NCBI GenBank assembly: GCA_905234835.1
Contig: CAJOIZ010000005.1
Coordinates: 16,161 to 80,160, forward strand
Source: Paludibacteraceae bacterium
GTDB lineage: Bacteria; Bacteroidota; Bacteroidia; Bacteroidales; Paludibacteraceae
Length of the DNA: 64,000 nucleotides
Direction of reading: 5' to 3'
Numbering within the stretch: position 1 is the stretch's first letter; each line of letters opens with the position of its first letter. Under the pieces are notes generated by a model, which saw nothing but the letters and a program-made list of their open reading frames with translations, ran no database searches and was not told the origin of the DNA. A program made the position numbers and the translations under genes. Below are positions 1 to 9,325 of this stretch, piece by piece.

Positions 1-1309
1 TGTCGCCGGGGGCAGGTGTCTCTCTTCTCACGCGGTCGGCGGGAACGGCTCCAACCACTGCTCCCACTTCCATACGCTTGGCGACATAGCCGTCGTCGTA
101 AAGCTCGCGGACGTGGGTGGCTGCAAGACCTATTTGATTGCCGTATGACGAGTAGCCCTGTGCCGCCTTGCGCGATATGATACGCTGCGGGAGTTTGCCT
201 TTCAGCGTCTTGCTGACGGGCTGCAAGATGTCGCCCGCACCCGTGACACGCATAGCCTGATAGACGTAGGCGCGTCCTGACAGCGGGTCACGTATCGCGC
301 CGCCGAGACAGGTGCTCGCGCCGCCGAAAGGCTCAATCTCCGTAGGATGGTTGTGCGTCTCGTTCTTGAACTGCAGCAGCCAGCGGTTGGTCTGTCCGTC
401 CTCGTCCACATCCACATAGACGGAGCAGGCGTTGTTCTCCTCACTTACCTCGAGGTCGTCTAACTTGCCGTTGAGCCGGAGGTAGCGCGCAGCGATGGTC
501 GCCATATCCATCATACAGACGGGGCGGTCCTCACGTCCCAGTTTCTGCCGCATCATATCGTAGAGGCGCAGCGTGTCCTCGATGTAGGGTTTGCTTGCCG
601 ACGAGTCAACGCGGATGGATGTCAGGCGGGTGTTGAACGTAGTGTGGCGGCAGTGGTCCGACCAATAGGTGTCCAGTATGCGCAGTTCGGTTTCGGTGGG
701 CTGTCTGCCCTCCTCCTTGAAGTAGCGGATAACCTCGCGGAGGTCGTCCTCGTTCATTGCCAGTCCCCATTCGCGGCAGAAATCCGCCACTTGGCTGTCG
801 TCCATTGAGGTGAATCCAGTGAGGTCTTTCATCGGGCGAACAGCGGCATCAAGGTCGTTAGTGAGGCGGCTGAGGTCTTTCTCGCGGCATTCGACAGCGT
901 TGATGCAGTAACGGCGGACAGCGTTGAGCTGCGTCTTTGTGACGTTCCTGTCAAAGAGCAGAAGCCGGCTGCTCTGAATGGCTATTTCGGCTCCGGGTTC
1001 GATGAGCCGGACACAATCAACGGCTGAAGAAGCCCGCTGGTCAAACTGGCCGGGAAGGTACTCAATGGCTATATAGGGTATGCCTTTCAGGTCAAGGCTG
1101 TCGGTAACGGTGTCGGTAACCCGTTCGCCGAAAACGCCGTACCGGCACCGGTCAAGCAGGTCGTCGGTAAAGCCGAACAGGTCATATACATTGACGAGGC
1201 GCAGCGAGGACAGCCCCAGTGCAAGGTTCTCGTTCAACTCGCCGAGGAGACTGTCCGCCTCAACGCGGAAGCCGGGTTTCTTTTCTACATAGATGCGGTG
1301 AGCGGTCAT
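1..1309 (-). CDS. purL: Phosphoribosylformylglycinamidine synthase, N-terminal part (runs off the window)
   Basis: My own translation of the minus strand from the ATG at 1309 gives an open frame to the window edge. It begins MTAHRIYVEKKPGFRVEA and contains the FGAM synthase hallmarks LDTYWSDHCRHTTF and FKNETHNHPTEIEPFGGAST. The enzyme converts FGAR to FGAM with glutamine and ATP in purine synthesis. The long form (about 1,200 residues, with a C-terminal glutaminase) is usual in Bacteroidetes; only about 436 residues are in view, so the glutaminase part cannot be checked. It is last in the leftward guaB-guaA-purE-purL row, 20 bases after purE. Frame and family are clear. Confidence 0.93.
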   Translation of the reverse strand, partial: MTAHRIYVEKKPGFRVEADSLLGELNENLALGLSSLRLVNVYDLFGFTDDLLDRCRYGVFGERVTDTVTDSLDLKGIPYIAIEYLPGQFDQRASSAVDCVRLIEPGAEIAIQSSRLLLFDRNVTKTQLNAVRRYCINAVECREKDLSRLTNDLDAAVRPMKDLTGFTSMDDSQVADFCREWGLAMNEDDLREVIRYFKEEGRQPTETELRILDTYWSDHCRHTTFNTRLTSIRVDSSASKPYIEDTLRLYDMMRQKLGREDRPVCMMDMATIAARYLRLNGKLDDLEVSEENNACSVYVDVDEDGQTNRWLLQFKNETHNHPTEIEPFGGASTCLGGAIRDPLSGRAYVYQAMRVTGAGDILQPVSKTLKGKLPQRIISRKAAQGYSSYGNQIGLAATHVRELYDDGYVAKRMEVGAVVGAVPADRVRRETPAPGD

Positions 1310-1329
1310 AACTATTGTATAAGAGAGTG

Positions 1330-1797
1330 TTAAATGGTGGTTGCAAGCACTTTCTCCGTCTGCTTGCGGCGGAAGTCAAGGAGTTGTTGTTTCAGCCTCT
1401 CGTCCGTGAGCGCCAGCATCTCAATGGCGAGCAGGGCGGCGTTCTTCGCTCCGTTGATGGCGACCGTGGCGACAGGTATGCCCGATGGCATCTGGACGAT
1501 GCTCAGCAGCGAGTCCAGTCCGTCCAGCGTCTTGCTGCGCACAGGCACGCCTATGACTGGGAGCGTGGTCACGCCCGCAATCACGCCTGCTAAGTGGGCT
1601 GCGCCGCCCGCACCGGCTATGATGACCCGGATGCTGCGTTCCTCGGCCGTTTCAGCCCACTCGATAAGGGCGTGCGGGGCACGGTGCGCGCTGATGACAC
1701 GTTTCTCGACTTCGATACCAAACTCCTCAAGAGTCTGTATGGCGGGTTCCATCACTTCATAATCAGAGGTAGAACCCATAATAACTGCAACCTTCAT
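1330..1797 (-). CDS. purE: 5-(carboxyamino)imidazole ribonucleotide mutase
   Basis: PurE moves the carboxylate of N5-CAIR to give CAIR in purine synthesis. The product starts MKVAVIMGSTSDYEVM, with the GSTSD nucleotide-binding loop, the SAHRAP motif with the catalytic histidine at about residue 38, and the AGAGGAAHL loop. Its length, about 155 residues, fits class I PurE. An upstream ATG at 1821 would add MIIDNSII, but that lies in the AT-rich repeat before the gene, so I take the ATG at 1797. It sits between guaA and purL, all leftward, which groups late IMP synthesis with GMP synthesis. A PurK partner is not in the window. Confidence 0.95.
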   Translation of the reverse strand: MKVAVIMGSTSDYEVMEPAIQTLEEFGIEVEKRVISAHRAPHALIEWAETAEERSIRVIIAGAGGAAHLAGVIAGVTTLPVIGVPVRSKTLDGLDSLLSIVQMPSGIPVATVAINGAKNAALLAIEMLALTDERLKQQLLDFRRKQTEKVLATTI

Positions 1798-1845
1798 TAT
1801 TATTGAATTATCAATTATCAACTATCAACTATCAATTATCCTACT
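1797..1845. repeat. AT-rich degenerate direct repeat between guaA and purE
   Basis: About 45 bases made of near-copies of a 10-base word (ATCAACTATC / ATCAATTATC). It fills the gap between the guaA stop and the purE start. Similar AT-rich word repeats precede rpsO, the fumarase gene and pepD in this window. No coding function is seen. Confidence 0.6.
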
Positions 1846-3361
1846 CCCATTCTATTGTGGCAGGTGGTTTGGAGGAGATGTCGTAGCAGACACGGTTGAC
1901 TCCCTTCACCTTGTTGATAATCTCGTTGGAGACTTTGGCAAGCACCTCGTAAGGGATGGGATAGAAGTCTGCGGTCATAGCATCGGTGGAGGTAACGGCA
2001 CGCAGTGCCACAGGGTTCTCGTAGGTGCGTTCGTCGCCCATCACGCCGACGCTGCGGACGGTGGAGAGCAAGACGGCGCCAGCCTGCCATATCTTGTCAT
2101 ACAACCCTGCCTCACGCAAGTGGCGGATAAAGATGGCATCCGCCTGCTGCAATATATGTACTTTCTCACGGGTTATGTCGCCCAGTATGCGCACGGCGAG
2201 TCCGGGTCCCGGGAAGGGATGCCTGCCAATCAGGTGTTCCGGCACGCCTAATTCGCGCCCCACCCTTCTCACCTCGTCCTTGAACAACCAGCGAAGAGGC
2301 TCGCACAGTTGCAACCGCATGTCCTTCGGTAGACCGCCTACATTGTGGTGGCTCTTGATGGTCTTACCCGTAATGTTCAGACTCTCAATACGGTCAGGGT
2401 AGATAGTGCCTTGCGCTAACCAATGGGCATCCTTGACTTTGGCGGCTTCGGCATTGAAGACCTCCACGAAGTCGCGTCCAATGATTTTGCGTTTCTGTTC
2501 GGGGTCGGTTATGCCCTCCAGATCCTTGAAGAACCGTTCCGACGCGTCCACACCGATAACATTCAGACCGAGACTATGATAGTCGCGCATCACATCCGCA
2601 AACTCGTTAAGGCGCAGCATACCATGGTCCACGAAGATGCAGGTCAGCCGGTCGCCTATGGCTTTATGGAGCAGCACCGCCGCAACCGTCGAGTCCACGC
2701 CGCCCGACAGACCCAGGATAACCCGGTCCTGTCCTAACTGCGACTGCAACTCGCTAACGGTCTGGCTGACGAACGACGCGGCGCTCCACTCCTGACGGCT
2801 GCCACAGATGCCGACCACGAAGTTGCGGAGCAGCTGCGGACCTATTTCCGAATGCACCGCCTCGGGATGGAACTGCACGCCCCATAAGGGTTGCGCTTCC
2901 GATCGGTAGGCGGCAAAACGCACGCTCTCGGTGGAAGCCAGCAGACGGAAACCTGCGGGCAGCGAGGTGATGGTGTCGCCGTGGCTCATCCACACCTGTC
3001 CGCCCTCGTGTATGCCCTTCGTCAGTTCGTCACTGACCACTGTTTGCAGGATGGCGCGTCCGTATTCGCGGGTATCGGTCTTCTCAACCGTTCCGCCGAG
3101 GACATGCGCCATCAGCTGCGCGCCGTAGCAGATGCCGAGGACGGGTTTTCTGCCAAGAAAGGCGTTGAGATCGAGGCGGAAGGACTCCGGGTCGTGAACC
3201 GAATACGGCGAACCGGAGAGGATGACCCCTATCACGTCCGTATCGTCTTCAGGATAGCGGTTGTAGGGCAGCACCTCGCAGAACGTGTCTAACTCGCGCA
3301 CACGGCGCGCGATGAGCTGCGTGGTCTGCGAACCGAAGTCCAGTATGATGATTTTCTGCAT
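1841..3361 (-). CDS. guaA: GMP synthase (glutamine-hydrolysing)
   Basis: GuaA aminates XMP to GMP with glutamine and ATP. The start chosen is the ATG at 3361 ([20 protein letters not shown]), because the upstream part of the open frame lies inside guaB. Domains in order: class I glutamine amidotransferase (residues 1-190, nucleophile in GICYGAQ, later GVQFHPE), ATP-pyrophosphatase domain with the P-loop LSGGVDST near residue 215, and the C-terminal dimerisation domain ending PPATIEWE. About 506 residues is the normal length. The start lies one base past the guaB stop, so the two genes of XMP-to-GMP conversion are almost certainly cotranscribed. Confidence 0.97.
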   Translation of the reverse strand: MQKIIILDFGSQTTQLIARRVRELDTFCEVLPYNRYPEDDTDVIGVILSGSPYSVHDPESFRLDLNAFLGRKPVLGICYGAQLMAHVLGGTVEKTDTREYGRAILQTVVSDELTKGIHEGGQVWMSHGDTITSLPAGFRLLASTESVRFAAYRSEAQPLWGVQFHPEAVHSEIGPQLLRNFVVGICGSRQEWSAASFVSQTVSELQSQLGQDRVILGLSGGVDSTVAAVLLHKAIGDRLTCIFVDHGMLRLNEFADVMRDYHSLGLNVIGVDASERFFKDLEGITDPEQKRKIIGRDFVEVFNAEAAKVKDAHWLAQGTIYPDRIESLNITGKTIKSHHNVGGLPKDMRLQLCEPLRWLFKDEVRRVGRELGVPEHLIGRHPFPGPGLAVRILGDITREKVHILQQADAIFIRHLREAGLYDKIWQAGAVLLSTVRSVGVMGDERTYENPVALRAVTSTDAMTADFYPIPYEVLAKVSNEIINKVKGVNRVCYDISSKPPATIEWE

Positions 3362-3362
3362 C

Positions 3363-4832
3363 TTATTCTCTTGTATAGTTGGGTGTTTCCGAGGTGATGG
3401 TGACGTTGTGCGGGTGGCTTTCGGTGATGCCTGCGGCGGTGATGCGCACAAAGCGCGCCTGCTGCAATTCCTCAAGGTTATGCGCCCCGCAGTAGCCCAT
3501 ACCGCTGCGCAGTCCGCCCATCAGTTGGTAGATTGTCTCGCTCACGCTGCCTTTGTATGGCACGCGGCCGACAATGCCTTCCGGCACCAGTTTGCTGATT
3601 TCCTCCTCGCCTCCCTGAAAGTAGCGGTCAGCCGAACCGGCTTTCATCGCGTCGATGGACCCCATGCCTCTATACGACTTGAATTTCCTGCCGTTGTAAA
3701 TGATGGTGTCGCCCGGAGCCTCCTCCGTACCGGCGAACATCGAACCGCACATCACGCAGTTGCCGCCTGCGGCGAGTGCTTTCACCACATCGCCCGAGTA
3801 GCGCAGGCCGCCGTCAGCAATTATAGGTACATCCGTACCGTGTACGGCGGCAGCGCAGTCAAAGATAGCGGTCAGTTGGGGAACACCCACACCGGCAATG
3901 ATGCGCGTCGTGCAGATCGACCCGGGACCGATACCCACTTTCACACCGTCCGCCCCGTTCTCCACAAGGTAGCGTGCGGCATCGTAGGTGGCTATGTTGC
4001 CGACCACAACATCCAATCTGGGGTACGCCTGCTTGATGCTATGCAGCGCATTGACTATATTCTTTGAGTGTCCGTGAGCCGAGTCCAGAACCACGGCATC
4101 CACATCCTCCGCCACGAGTGCTGCCACGCGGTCCATATAGTCGGGAGTGATACCTACTCCGGCGGCGACGCGCAGACGCCCTTTAGCGTCCTTGCAGGCA
4201 TTGGGGAAGTCGCGCAGCTTGGTGATGTCCTTGTATGTGACTAGTCCTATGAGCCGCCCGTCCTTGTCCACGATGGGCAGTTTCTCTATGCGGTGCTCCT
4301 GCAGGGTGTTGAGGACGTGTTCGTTACTGATGTCGGTGGTGGTAACGAGTCCGCTGGAGGTCATCACTTCCGCTATCTTGCGCTGCATGTCCTTCTGGAA
4401 GCGCAGGTCGCGGTTGGTGACGATGCCGATGAGGTAGTGGTTCTCGTCAATGACGGGTATGCCCCCTATGCGGTTCTCCTGCATCAGGCGTAGCGCGTCG
4501 CCCACGGTGCGGTCCTTGGTGATGGTGACCGGGTCGCTTATCATTCCGTTCTCAGCGCGTTTGACTTTCCGCACTTGTGCCGCCTGCGCGGCGACGGACA
4601 TGTTCTTGTGGATAACCCCTATACCTCCTTCACGTGCGATGGCGATTGCCATACGGTCTTCGGTAACGGTATCCATTGCGGCGGACACCACCGGGATATT
4701 GAGCTCGATATGACGCGAAAAACGTCCGCGCAACGACACTTCGCGAGGCAGCACCTCCGAGTAGGCAGGAACCAGCAGGACATCGTCAAAAGTCAGTCCT
4801 TCCTGCATTATGCGACTTTCCATTCGTTCCAT
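3363..4832 (-). CDS. guaB: Inosine-5'-monophosphate dehydrogenase
   Basis: GuaB oxidises IMP to XMP with NAD+, the committed step to guanine nucleotides. The 489-residue product has the N-terminal barrel start ([17 protein letters not shown]), a tandem CBS pair at about 95-205 ([25 protein letters not shown]), and the catalytic loop GPGSICTTR with the active cysteine near residue 305. The RYFQGG flap is present. The ATG at 4832 ([17 protein letters not shown]) is used; an in-frame ATG three codons later is an equally good start. It is first in the leftward guaB-guaA-purE-purL row, behind a leader with a terminator-like hairpin. Confidence 0.97.
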   Translation of the reverse strand: MERMESRIMQEGLTFDDVLLVPAYSEVLPREVSLRGRFSRHIELNIPVVSAAMDTVTEDRMAIAIAREGGIGVIHKNMSVAAQAAQVRKVKRAENGMISDPVTITKDRTVGDALRLMQENRIGGIPVIDENHYLIGIVTNRDLRFQKDMQRKIAEVMTSSGLVTTTDISNEHVLNTLQEHRIEKLPIVDKDGRLIGLVTYKDITKLRDFPNACKDAKGRLRVAAGVGITPDYMDRVAALVAEDVDAVVLDSAHGHSKNIVNALHSIKQAYPRLDVVVGNIATYDAARYLVENGADGVKVGIGPGSICTTRIIAGVGVPQLTAIFDCAAAVHGTDVPIIADGGLRYSGDVVKALAAGGNCVMCGSMFAGTEEAPGDTIIYNGRKFKSYRGMGSIDAMKAGSADRYFQGGEEEISKLVPEGIVGRVPYKGSVSETIYQLMGGLRSGMGYCGAHNLEELQQARFVRITAAGITESHPHNVTITSETPNYTRE

Positions 4833-4867
4833 AGCGAATTATATATTATAAAGGTTGATACATTAAC

Positions 4868-4991
4868 AAAAAAGCGCGTCAATGCCCTAACGGACATTGA
4901 CGTGTTCGGCGAATAACAATACAAGATAATTTTAACCAATTCTCTCATATACCTGTTTAACGAGTGAGGTTCTCGGTGCGGGGCAAAAGTA
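4868..4991 (-). promoter_or_regulatory. guaB promoter and leader with a terminator-like hairpin
   Basis: On the minus strand, TACTTTTGC at 4991-4983 matches the Bacteroidetes -7 element. About 80 bases downstream, CGTCAATG and CATTGACG (4902-4895 and 4884-4877) form a perfect 8-base stem. It is followed on the transcript by six U residues (4873-4868), 36 bases before the guaB start. This is the layout of an attenuator, so guaB expression may be tuned by premature termination. No known purine riboswitch consensus was recognised. Confidence 0.55.
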
Positions 4992-5079
4992 GTACGAAAA
5001 GTCGCTTCCCCGAAAAGCTTTGATAGGAAATTTTCCGATTTTTTTAGGTTTGCTTACTCCACTTGTCAAATCGTTGGAC

Positions 5080-6486
5080 TTACAGTGTGACCGTATCGCC
5101 TTTGGCGGGGATGGATATATCGCGGAAGCCGCTTTCGTAGAGGTGGTCTTTGTAGGTTTCTGCGGCCTGCACTTCGCCGTGGACGATGAAGGTGTGTTTC
5201 AGTTTGGTAACGTCAAGGTTGGCAGTCAGGTAGTCAATCATCTCCTTGTAGTCGCCGTGTCCCGAGAAGCCTTCAATACGGGTGATTTGCGCCTTTATCT
5301 TGTGGTCGAAGCCGAAGATGCTGATCCATTTCTTGTTCGGGTCCTGTATGCGTGCGCCGAGCGAAGTCGGTGTACAGTAGCCGACTATCAGGATGGTGCA
5401 GCGCGGGTCGGATATGTGGTTGGCTACGTGGTGCTTGATTCGTCCCGCTTCCATCATGCCCGAAGCGGAGATGATGATGGCGGGCGCATCGGAGTGGTTA
5501 AGCGCTTTTGAGTCAGCCAGTTTGGTTATATAGTGCAATGTATTGAATCCAAACGGGTCTGGGTCGAAACGCATGGTGTCCTGCACCTCCTCATTGAGCG
5601 TGTCGGCGTACATACGGAACACCTGCGTGGCATTGACCGACAAGGGCGAATCGACATAGACGGGTATGCGCGGCAGCCGGCCGTCATTATACAATTGGTT
5701 GAGCACATAGACAATCTCCTGCGTCCGACCTACCGAGAAGGAAGGGATAATCAGTTTGCCCTGCCTGTGTATGCATGTGTCGTCCACAATGCCGAGCAAC
5801 TCCTCTTCGGTAACCATCTGGTCGTCGTGCAGGCGGTCGCCGTAGGTGCTTTCGCAAATCAGGTAGTCGCACTGCGGGAAGGGTTGTGGCGGACAGAGGA
5901 TATGGCTGTGCGGCCGTCCGATGTCGCCCGTGAAGGCGATATGTTTCTTCTCCCCGTTGTCATCAATAGTCAGATTGACAATGGCGGAGCCGAGCATGTG
6001 TCCCGAATTGGTAAAGGTTAGCATCACGCCGTCGCAGACGCGGAACGGATGGTTGTAGTCCACCGTCACGAACAGCCGCATACAGCGTTGCGCTTGGTTG
6101 GCATCAAAGAGCGGCGTTATCTTCGGCTGGTGGAGGCGGTCCATCTTCTTGTTGTACCACCGCGTGTCCTGGTCCAGTATGTACGCCGTGTCGAGCAGCA
6201 TCAGCGCGCACAGGTCGCGTGAGGCGGGCGTGGAGATGACCTCACCGCGAAAACCCTGACGGTAGAGATAAGGTATCAGTCCGCTGTGGTCTATATGCGC
6301 GTGTGATAGAATGATGTAGTCAATCGTGGCGGGGTCAAAACCGAGGTCACGGTTAGCGGCATCTGTCTCCATCCCTTTGCCCTGGTACAGGCCGCAGTCC
6401 AACAGGATGCGTTTGCCTTTGTCGGTGGTAATGAGATGTTTGGAGCCGGTGACTTCCTGTGCCGCTCCGAGGAATTGAATGGTCAT
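5080..6486 (-). CDS. Metallo-beta-lactamase / beta-CASP family RNA-processing exonuclease-like protein
   Basis: The product of about 468 residues starts MTIQFLGAAQEVTGS and has the MBL metal motif SHAHIDHSGLIPYL, then STYGDR, then the beta-CASP region (FSVGRTQEIVYVLNQL) and the RMMBL end with GFSGHGDYKEM and TFIVHGE. This is the YSH1/CPSF-like group of predicted ribonucleases, acting on RNA in the cytoplasm and needing two zinc ions. The ATG at 6486 is preferred over 6516 because the shorter form gives the family start and the -7 element lies at 6521-6513. It stands alone between the purine genes and an accessory block. Substrate is unknown. Confidence 0.9.
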   Translation of the reverse strand: MTIQFLGAAQEVTGSKHLITTDKGKRILLDCGLYQGKGMETDAANRDLGFDPATIDYIILSHAHIDHSGLIPYLYRQGFRGEVISTPASRDLCALMLLDTAYILDQDTRWYNKKMDRLHQPKITPLFDANQAQRCMRLFVTVDYNHPFRVCDGVMLTFTNSGHMLGSAIVNLTIDDNGEKKHIAFTGDIGRPHSHILCPPQPFPQCDYLICESTYGDRLHDDQMVTEEELLGIVDDTCIHRQGKLIIPSFSVGRTQEIVYVLNQLYNDGRLPRIPVYVDSPLSVNATQVFRMYADTLNEEVQDTMRFDPDPFGFNTLHYITKLADSKALNHSDAPAIIISASGMMEAGRIKHHVANHISDPRCTILIVGYCTPTSLGARIQDPNKKWISIFGFDHKIKAQITRIEGFSGHGDYKEMIDYLTANLDVTKLKHTFIVHGEVQAAETYKDHLYESGFRDISIPAKGDTVTL

Positions 6487-6512
6487 AGGTAACGGAACAT
6501 TTATTTTGCGCC

Positions 6513-6521
6513 GCAAAAGTA
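6513..6521 (-). promoter_or_regulatory. -7 element upstream of the MBL/beta-CASP gene
   Basis: TACTTTTGC on the minus strand, 27 bases before the ATG at 6486, fits the Bacteroidetes TAnnTTTG element. A convincing TTTG -33 element was not fixed. Confidence 0.5.
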
Positions 6522-6556
6522 GTGATTTTTTTATTTCTGTCCAACAAAATTCAATA

Positions 6557-6605
6557 AACCCAAATCGGTCAACAGAATTTTGTGTTTGGGTTCAAAAATT
6601 TTCGA
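6557..6605. repeat. 48-base interspersed repeat (copy related to the left end of the 15.2-kb element)
   Basis: This stretch contains ACCCAAATCGGTCA followed by AGAATTT and a GTTTGGGTTCA tract. It matches 15205-15252 over about 48 bases with few changes. It also carries its own inverted repeat, AACCCAAA (6557-6564) against TTTGGGTT (6585-6592). It lies between convergent ends, outside genes, so it reads as a solo copy of a small mobile or structural intergenic element. Confidence 0.55.
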
Positions 6606-6692
6606 TAAAGTACGCATATCGCTGTTTCGGCACTGACACTTCTGAAAAAAGGTTATTACATTACGGAGAAAGAATATGGTAATTATCGGCCG

Positions 6693-7535
6693 TTAGATTT
6701 CAATAAATCTTGAACGGCTAAAACCGTTTGTCAGATATTCTCCGTGTGAGATATAGCCTAACTGGTTGGATATAACCTTTGTTTTGCCGATGTGTGCGTC
6801 TATATTACGATGGGAATGGCCATATATCCAGTAATCAATATCTGAATCCGCTATATAGTTCCCCAGCTCTACGGTAAATGCGCCGTTGATAGTGCTTCCG
6901 CGAAACTCCTCTGCCGTGCATAACTGTGTGGGAACATGGTGAGTAAGAACAATCTTCGTTGCCGACTTGCTTTCCTCCACAGCTTTTTTGACAAACGCAA
7001 GACAACGCTCGTGTTCGGCATTGAAATCATCAGCCGTCAAACGATGGCCATTGTACATAATGCGATAGAAATCACTCACATTGTGTTCCGTCAGGAAAGC
7101 ATTGTGCGGCTCTATCTTCGCCCAGAGCGTGGAAACGATGATATCGATTAGACCGCTATCGCTGTTAGAAGTTAGACCGTTATCGCTGTTAGAAGTTAGA
7201 CCGCCTTCGGCTCTAAGATGTATGACTTTATTGTAATACGCATGAACATTAGGACGAATCTGCTTGCAGTACCCGTCCGGCATTGTTGCTAAGTCGTAAT
7301 AGCCGTAGAAATCGTGGTTGCCGAGACAAACGATGACCTGTCTGTAATGTTCACTCGCCCAATCCCAGAAAGCATATTGCGAGTACGAGTCGCGCCCGGA
7401 TTCAGGAATGTCAAGGTACGCCGTATCGCCTGCGATGAGCAGGACGTCACCTGTTACCTCAAGCGGATTGTCTTCGAGCCACCGGCGGTTTTCTGCAAAC
7501 TCTAAATGCAAATCACTGACAAACTGAATCTTCAT
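6693..7535 (-). CDS. Calcineurin-like metallophosphoesterase, third gene of an AbiE-like set
   Basis: The 280-residue product has the whole metal-binding series of this family: SDLHLEF near the start, IAGDTAYL, CLGNHDFYG, LTHHVPT and YGHSHRN. It should hydrolyse a phosphoester using two metals; substrate unknown. Its ATG overlaps the stop of the nucleotidyltransferase gene by four bases (ATGA), so it is translated with that pair. Between about residues 110 and 128 a 24-base in-frame tandem duplication gives GLTSNSDN GLTSNSDS, an insertion in a loop. A phosphoesterase is not a usual member of AbiE toxin-antitoxin loci, which makes the set notable. Confidence 0.88.
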   Translation of the reverse strand: MKIQFVSDLHLEFAENRRWLEDNPLEVTGDVLLIAGDTAYLDIPESGRDSYSQYAFWDWASEHYRQVIVCLGNHDFYGYYDLATMPDGYCKQIRPNVHAYYNKVIHLRAEGGLTSNSDNGLTSNSDSGLIDIIVSTLWAKIEPHNAFLTEHNVSDFYRIMYNGHRLTADDFNAEHERCLAFVKKAVEESKSATKIVLTHHVPTQLCTAEEFRGSTINGAFTVELGNYIADSDIDYWIYGHSHRNIDAHIGKTKVISNQLGYISHGEYLTNGFSRSRFIEI

Positions 7536-8383
7536 AAAGCAAGTATCTGTGCCATACGCATCAGGGCACGGCGGAACAACATATAATTACGGACATCGGA
7601 TATGTCAATCATATCATTAACCAATTCACTGTTCTCTTCTTTGGCAATTTCGGCGGAAAGCATATCTGCATAATACCGGCGATGTCGGTCTGTAAGCATT
7701 CGTTTAAGATCAGACGCAATCCACTCGGCACCGGCGACCAACGTGTCAAACTGCTCCGCATTGATATCTATTTCAGGCGGAAGACTCTGTGCTGTCATTG
7801 CGTACGCCACATATACATTTTGCAGGATATAGACCATGTCCGTGGCATCCTTCTTTGTTCTCAGATGTCTGTCCTGCCAAGCGTCAAGTTTTATAAGGAA
7901 TTGTCCGCTTAATGTTGCCAAATAGAAAGAATAACTATCATCCACCACGATTCTGTCAGCATTCTGCATCACCTCTTCAAAGCAGCGCACCGACATGACG
8001 GGCGAACCTTCCGGCGGCCATGCCACCTGTTCGTTGTCTGCGATTGTGCCGAATGGCACGATATCCACCGTAAAACAATTATGTCCGTATTCTCCCTGAT
8101 ATACAAACCGTTGCTTCTCTGTGCCCTTTATGAAATGATGAGTCAGCAGTATGTCGGTCAGATTCTGATATTGCCCCCACTCCCGCAACAACACCGCCAC
8201 ATCCAAATCAACGGTACGGCGGGGTGTGCTGTTGATTTGTAGCAGAAATGAAGCGAGATCGCGAGCTACCGCACCTACAATATACATATCCGCGCCTATT
8301 TGCCGGTAGCAATCCGCCAATGCCTGCAAGGTTTCTGCAAGCATGTCGTTTTGCAGGTCTTCTTTATGTATTCTGTATTCCAT
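7532..8383 (-). CDS. AbiEii-like nucleotidyltransferase (putative type IV toxin)
   Basis: The product starts MEYRIHKEDLQNDM (ATG at 8383; the longer frame to 8425 would run into the upstream gene). It has an IVGAVARD segment and the acidic pair RRTVDLDVAV, the signature of the nucleotidyltransferase fold used by AbiEii/Sav4538-type proteins, with a helical C-terminal half rich in charged residues. AbiEii toxins transfer nucleotides to targets such as tRNA ends; this one's target cannot be read from sequence. It is two bases after the winged-helix gene and overlaps the phosphoesterase gene. Family assignment rests on motif and context. Confidence 0.72.
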   Translation of the reverse strand: MEYRIHKEDLQNDMLAETLQALADCYRQIGADMYIVGAVARDLASFLLQINSTPRRTVDLDVAVLLREWGQYQNLTDILLTHHFIKGTEKQRFVYQGEYGHNCFTVDIVPFGTIADNEQVAWPPEGSPVMSVRCFEEVMQNADRIVVDDSYSFYLATLSGQFLIKLDAWQDRHLRTKKDATDMVYILQNVYVAYAMTAQSLPPEIDINAEQFDTLVAGAEWIASDLKRMLTDRHRRYYADMLSAEIAKEENSELVNDMIDISDVRNYMLFRRALMRMAQILAL

Positions 8384-8385
8384 AA

Positions 8386-8958
8386 CTATATAAGCGGTTT
8401 TATGCGTTCTGCGGCTTCGCGGCAACGGTCGTCACCTGTAGCGAGCAGATCCGCGTATATTACCAACATCGGAGTGCCTTCTGCCTGCCAAAACCGCTTG
8501 TAAACATAAATCTCTCCCTGCGCTGAAGGTATCATCCGTGCCGTAGAAATCAAGGCATTGGCATTGTTGGCTGTGTATATGTCCCATCTTTGCGGTTGGA
8601 TATAGCCGTCCAGTAATGCGGCAGCCGGTTCGCCTCCCCAACTCAACGTTGTTGACAGCCGGATGTCTGCCCACAGCTGTCTGATTTGCCGGTTAAGGAA
8701 TGAAAAGCGGGCAATGAGGTTTTTCTCACGGAAAGCGGGATATGCTTTTGCCCAGCGGTCAATCAGTATGGAACGCTTACGGAGCAGGTGCAGGCCGTCG
8801 GTTTCTATCAGAAAGCCGTTGTCTTGCAACTTTTTCAAAGCGTTGAACACGGATCCTATTGACAAGGACAAGTCAGCAGCAATCTGCCGTATGTTCTTAC
8901 GAACATTAGCATTGTCCTGCAAGAGATAGAACACAACTAACAATTCACTTTTTCGCAT
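8386..8958 (-). CDS. AbiEi-like winged-helix antitoxin/regulator
   Basis: This 190-residue protein has an N-terminal winged helix: VRKNIRQIAADLSLSIGSVF, then NALKKLQDNGFL. The C-terminal half has WGGEPAAALLDGYIQP, WDIYT and a final LLATGDDRCREAAERI, which are features seen in AbiEi-type (type IV) antitoxins. In such systems the antitoxin represses its own operon through inverted repeats upstream. Such repeats are present here at 8972-9010. It is first of three leftward genes with a nucleotidyltransferase and a phosphoesterase. DNA binding is a strong inference; the antitoxin role is by family and neighbourhood. Confidence 0.75.
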   Translation of the reverse strand: MRKSELLVVFYLLQDNANVRKNIRQIAADLSLSIGSVFNALKKLQDNGFLIETDGLHLLRKRSILIDRWAKAYPAFREKNLIARFSFLNRQIRQLWADIRLSTTLSWGGEPAAALLDGYIQPQRWDIYTANNANALISTARMIPSAQGEIYVYKRFWQAEGTPMLVIYADLLATGDDRCREAAERIKPLI

Positions 8959-8971
8959 AGTTACATTATTT

Positions 8972-9046
8972 GTTGTTCAAATTCAACAACATGTTCAATT
9001 ATTTTTGAACACAGAATATTTTTTGAACAAAAACGCCGCAAAGATA
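8972..9046 (-). promoter_or_regulatory. Promoter and dyad operators of the AbiE-like set
   Basis: On the minus strand, TATCTTTGC at 9046-9038 is the -7 element. Between it and the ATG lie two dyads: GTTGTT-N7-AACAAC (8972-8990) and GTTCAA-N6-TTGAAC (8993-9010). A further TTGAAC follows at about 9023. They share the GTTCAA/TTGAAC core, as expected for repeated operator sites of the winged-helix product. Confidence 0.65.
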
Positions 9047-9325
9047 CTACAAATAAACAATATACGCAAGAAAAATGCGGATTGTTTTTCCCAATAGTTG
9101 ATTTTTTTGAGATTTTCTATCCATTTTCTATACAAAGTCGTTCAAAAGTAGTTTTAGTTCCTAAACTGACAAAATCGGAAGCATGGACTGATGGTCTGCG
9201 CTCGAGCATAGAGCGAACCGCAACGGGTTTATGTAAAAATATCGCTTTTACGGAACAGATTCTTCAGAAAAAAAAACACTCGCGTAACCGATGAATAAAG
9301 GGCTGAAGGCACTTTTTGAACAGGC
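9047..9325. other. Intergenic stretch without a recognised gene
   Basis: Short frames in this stretch do not resemble any family. It is AT-rich and lies upstream of the AbiE-like promoter and before the 11-base repeat array. Nothing else was found. Confidence 0.4.

Noticed and set aside
1315..4916. Plus-strand frames across the purine genes
   Set aside because: They are shadows of purE, guaA and guaB, which have full family motifs on the minus strand.
4868..4991. Purine (guanine) riboswitch before guaB
   Set aside because: The conserved core sequences of purine riboswitches were not found in the leader, only a terminator-like hairpin.
9082..9294. Possible genes in short frames on both strands between 9.08 and 9.43 kb
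   Set aside because: Low-complexity composition, no family features, and overlap with the 11-base array.
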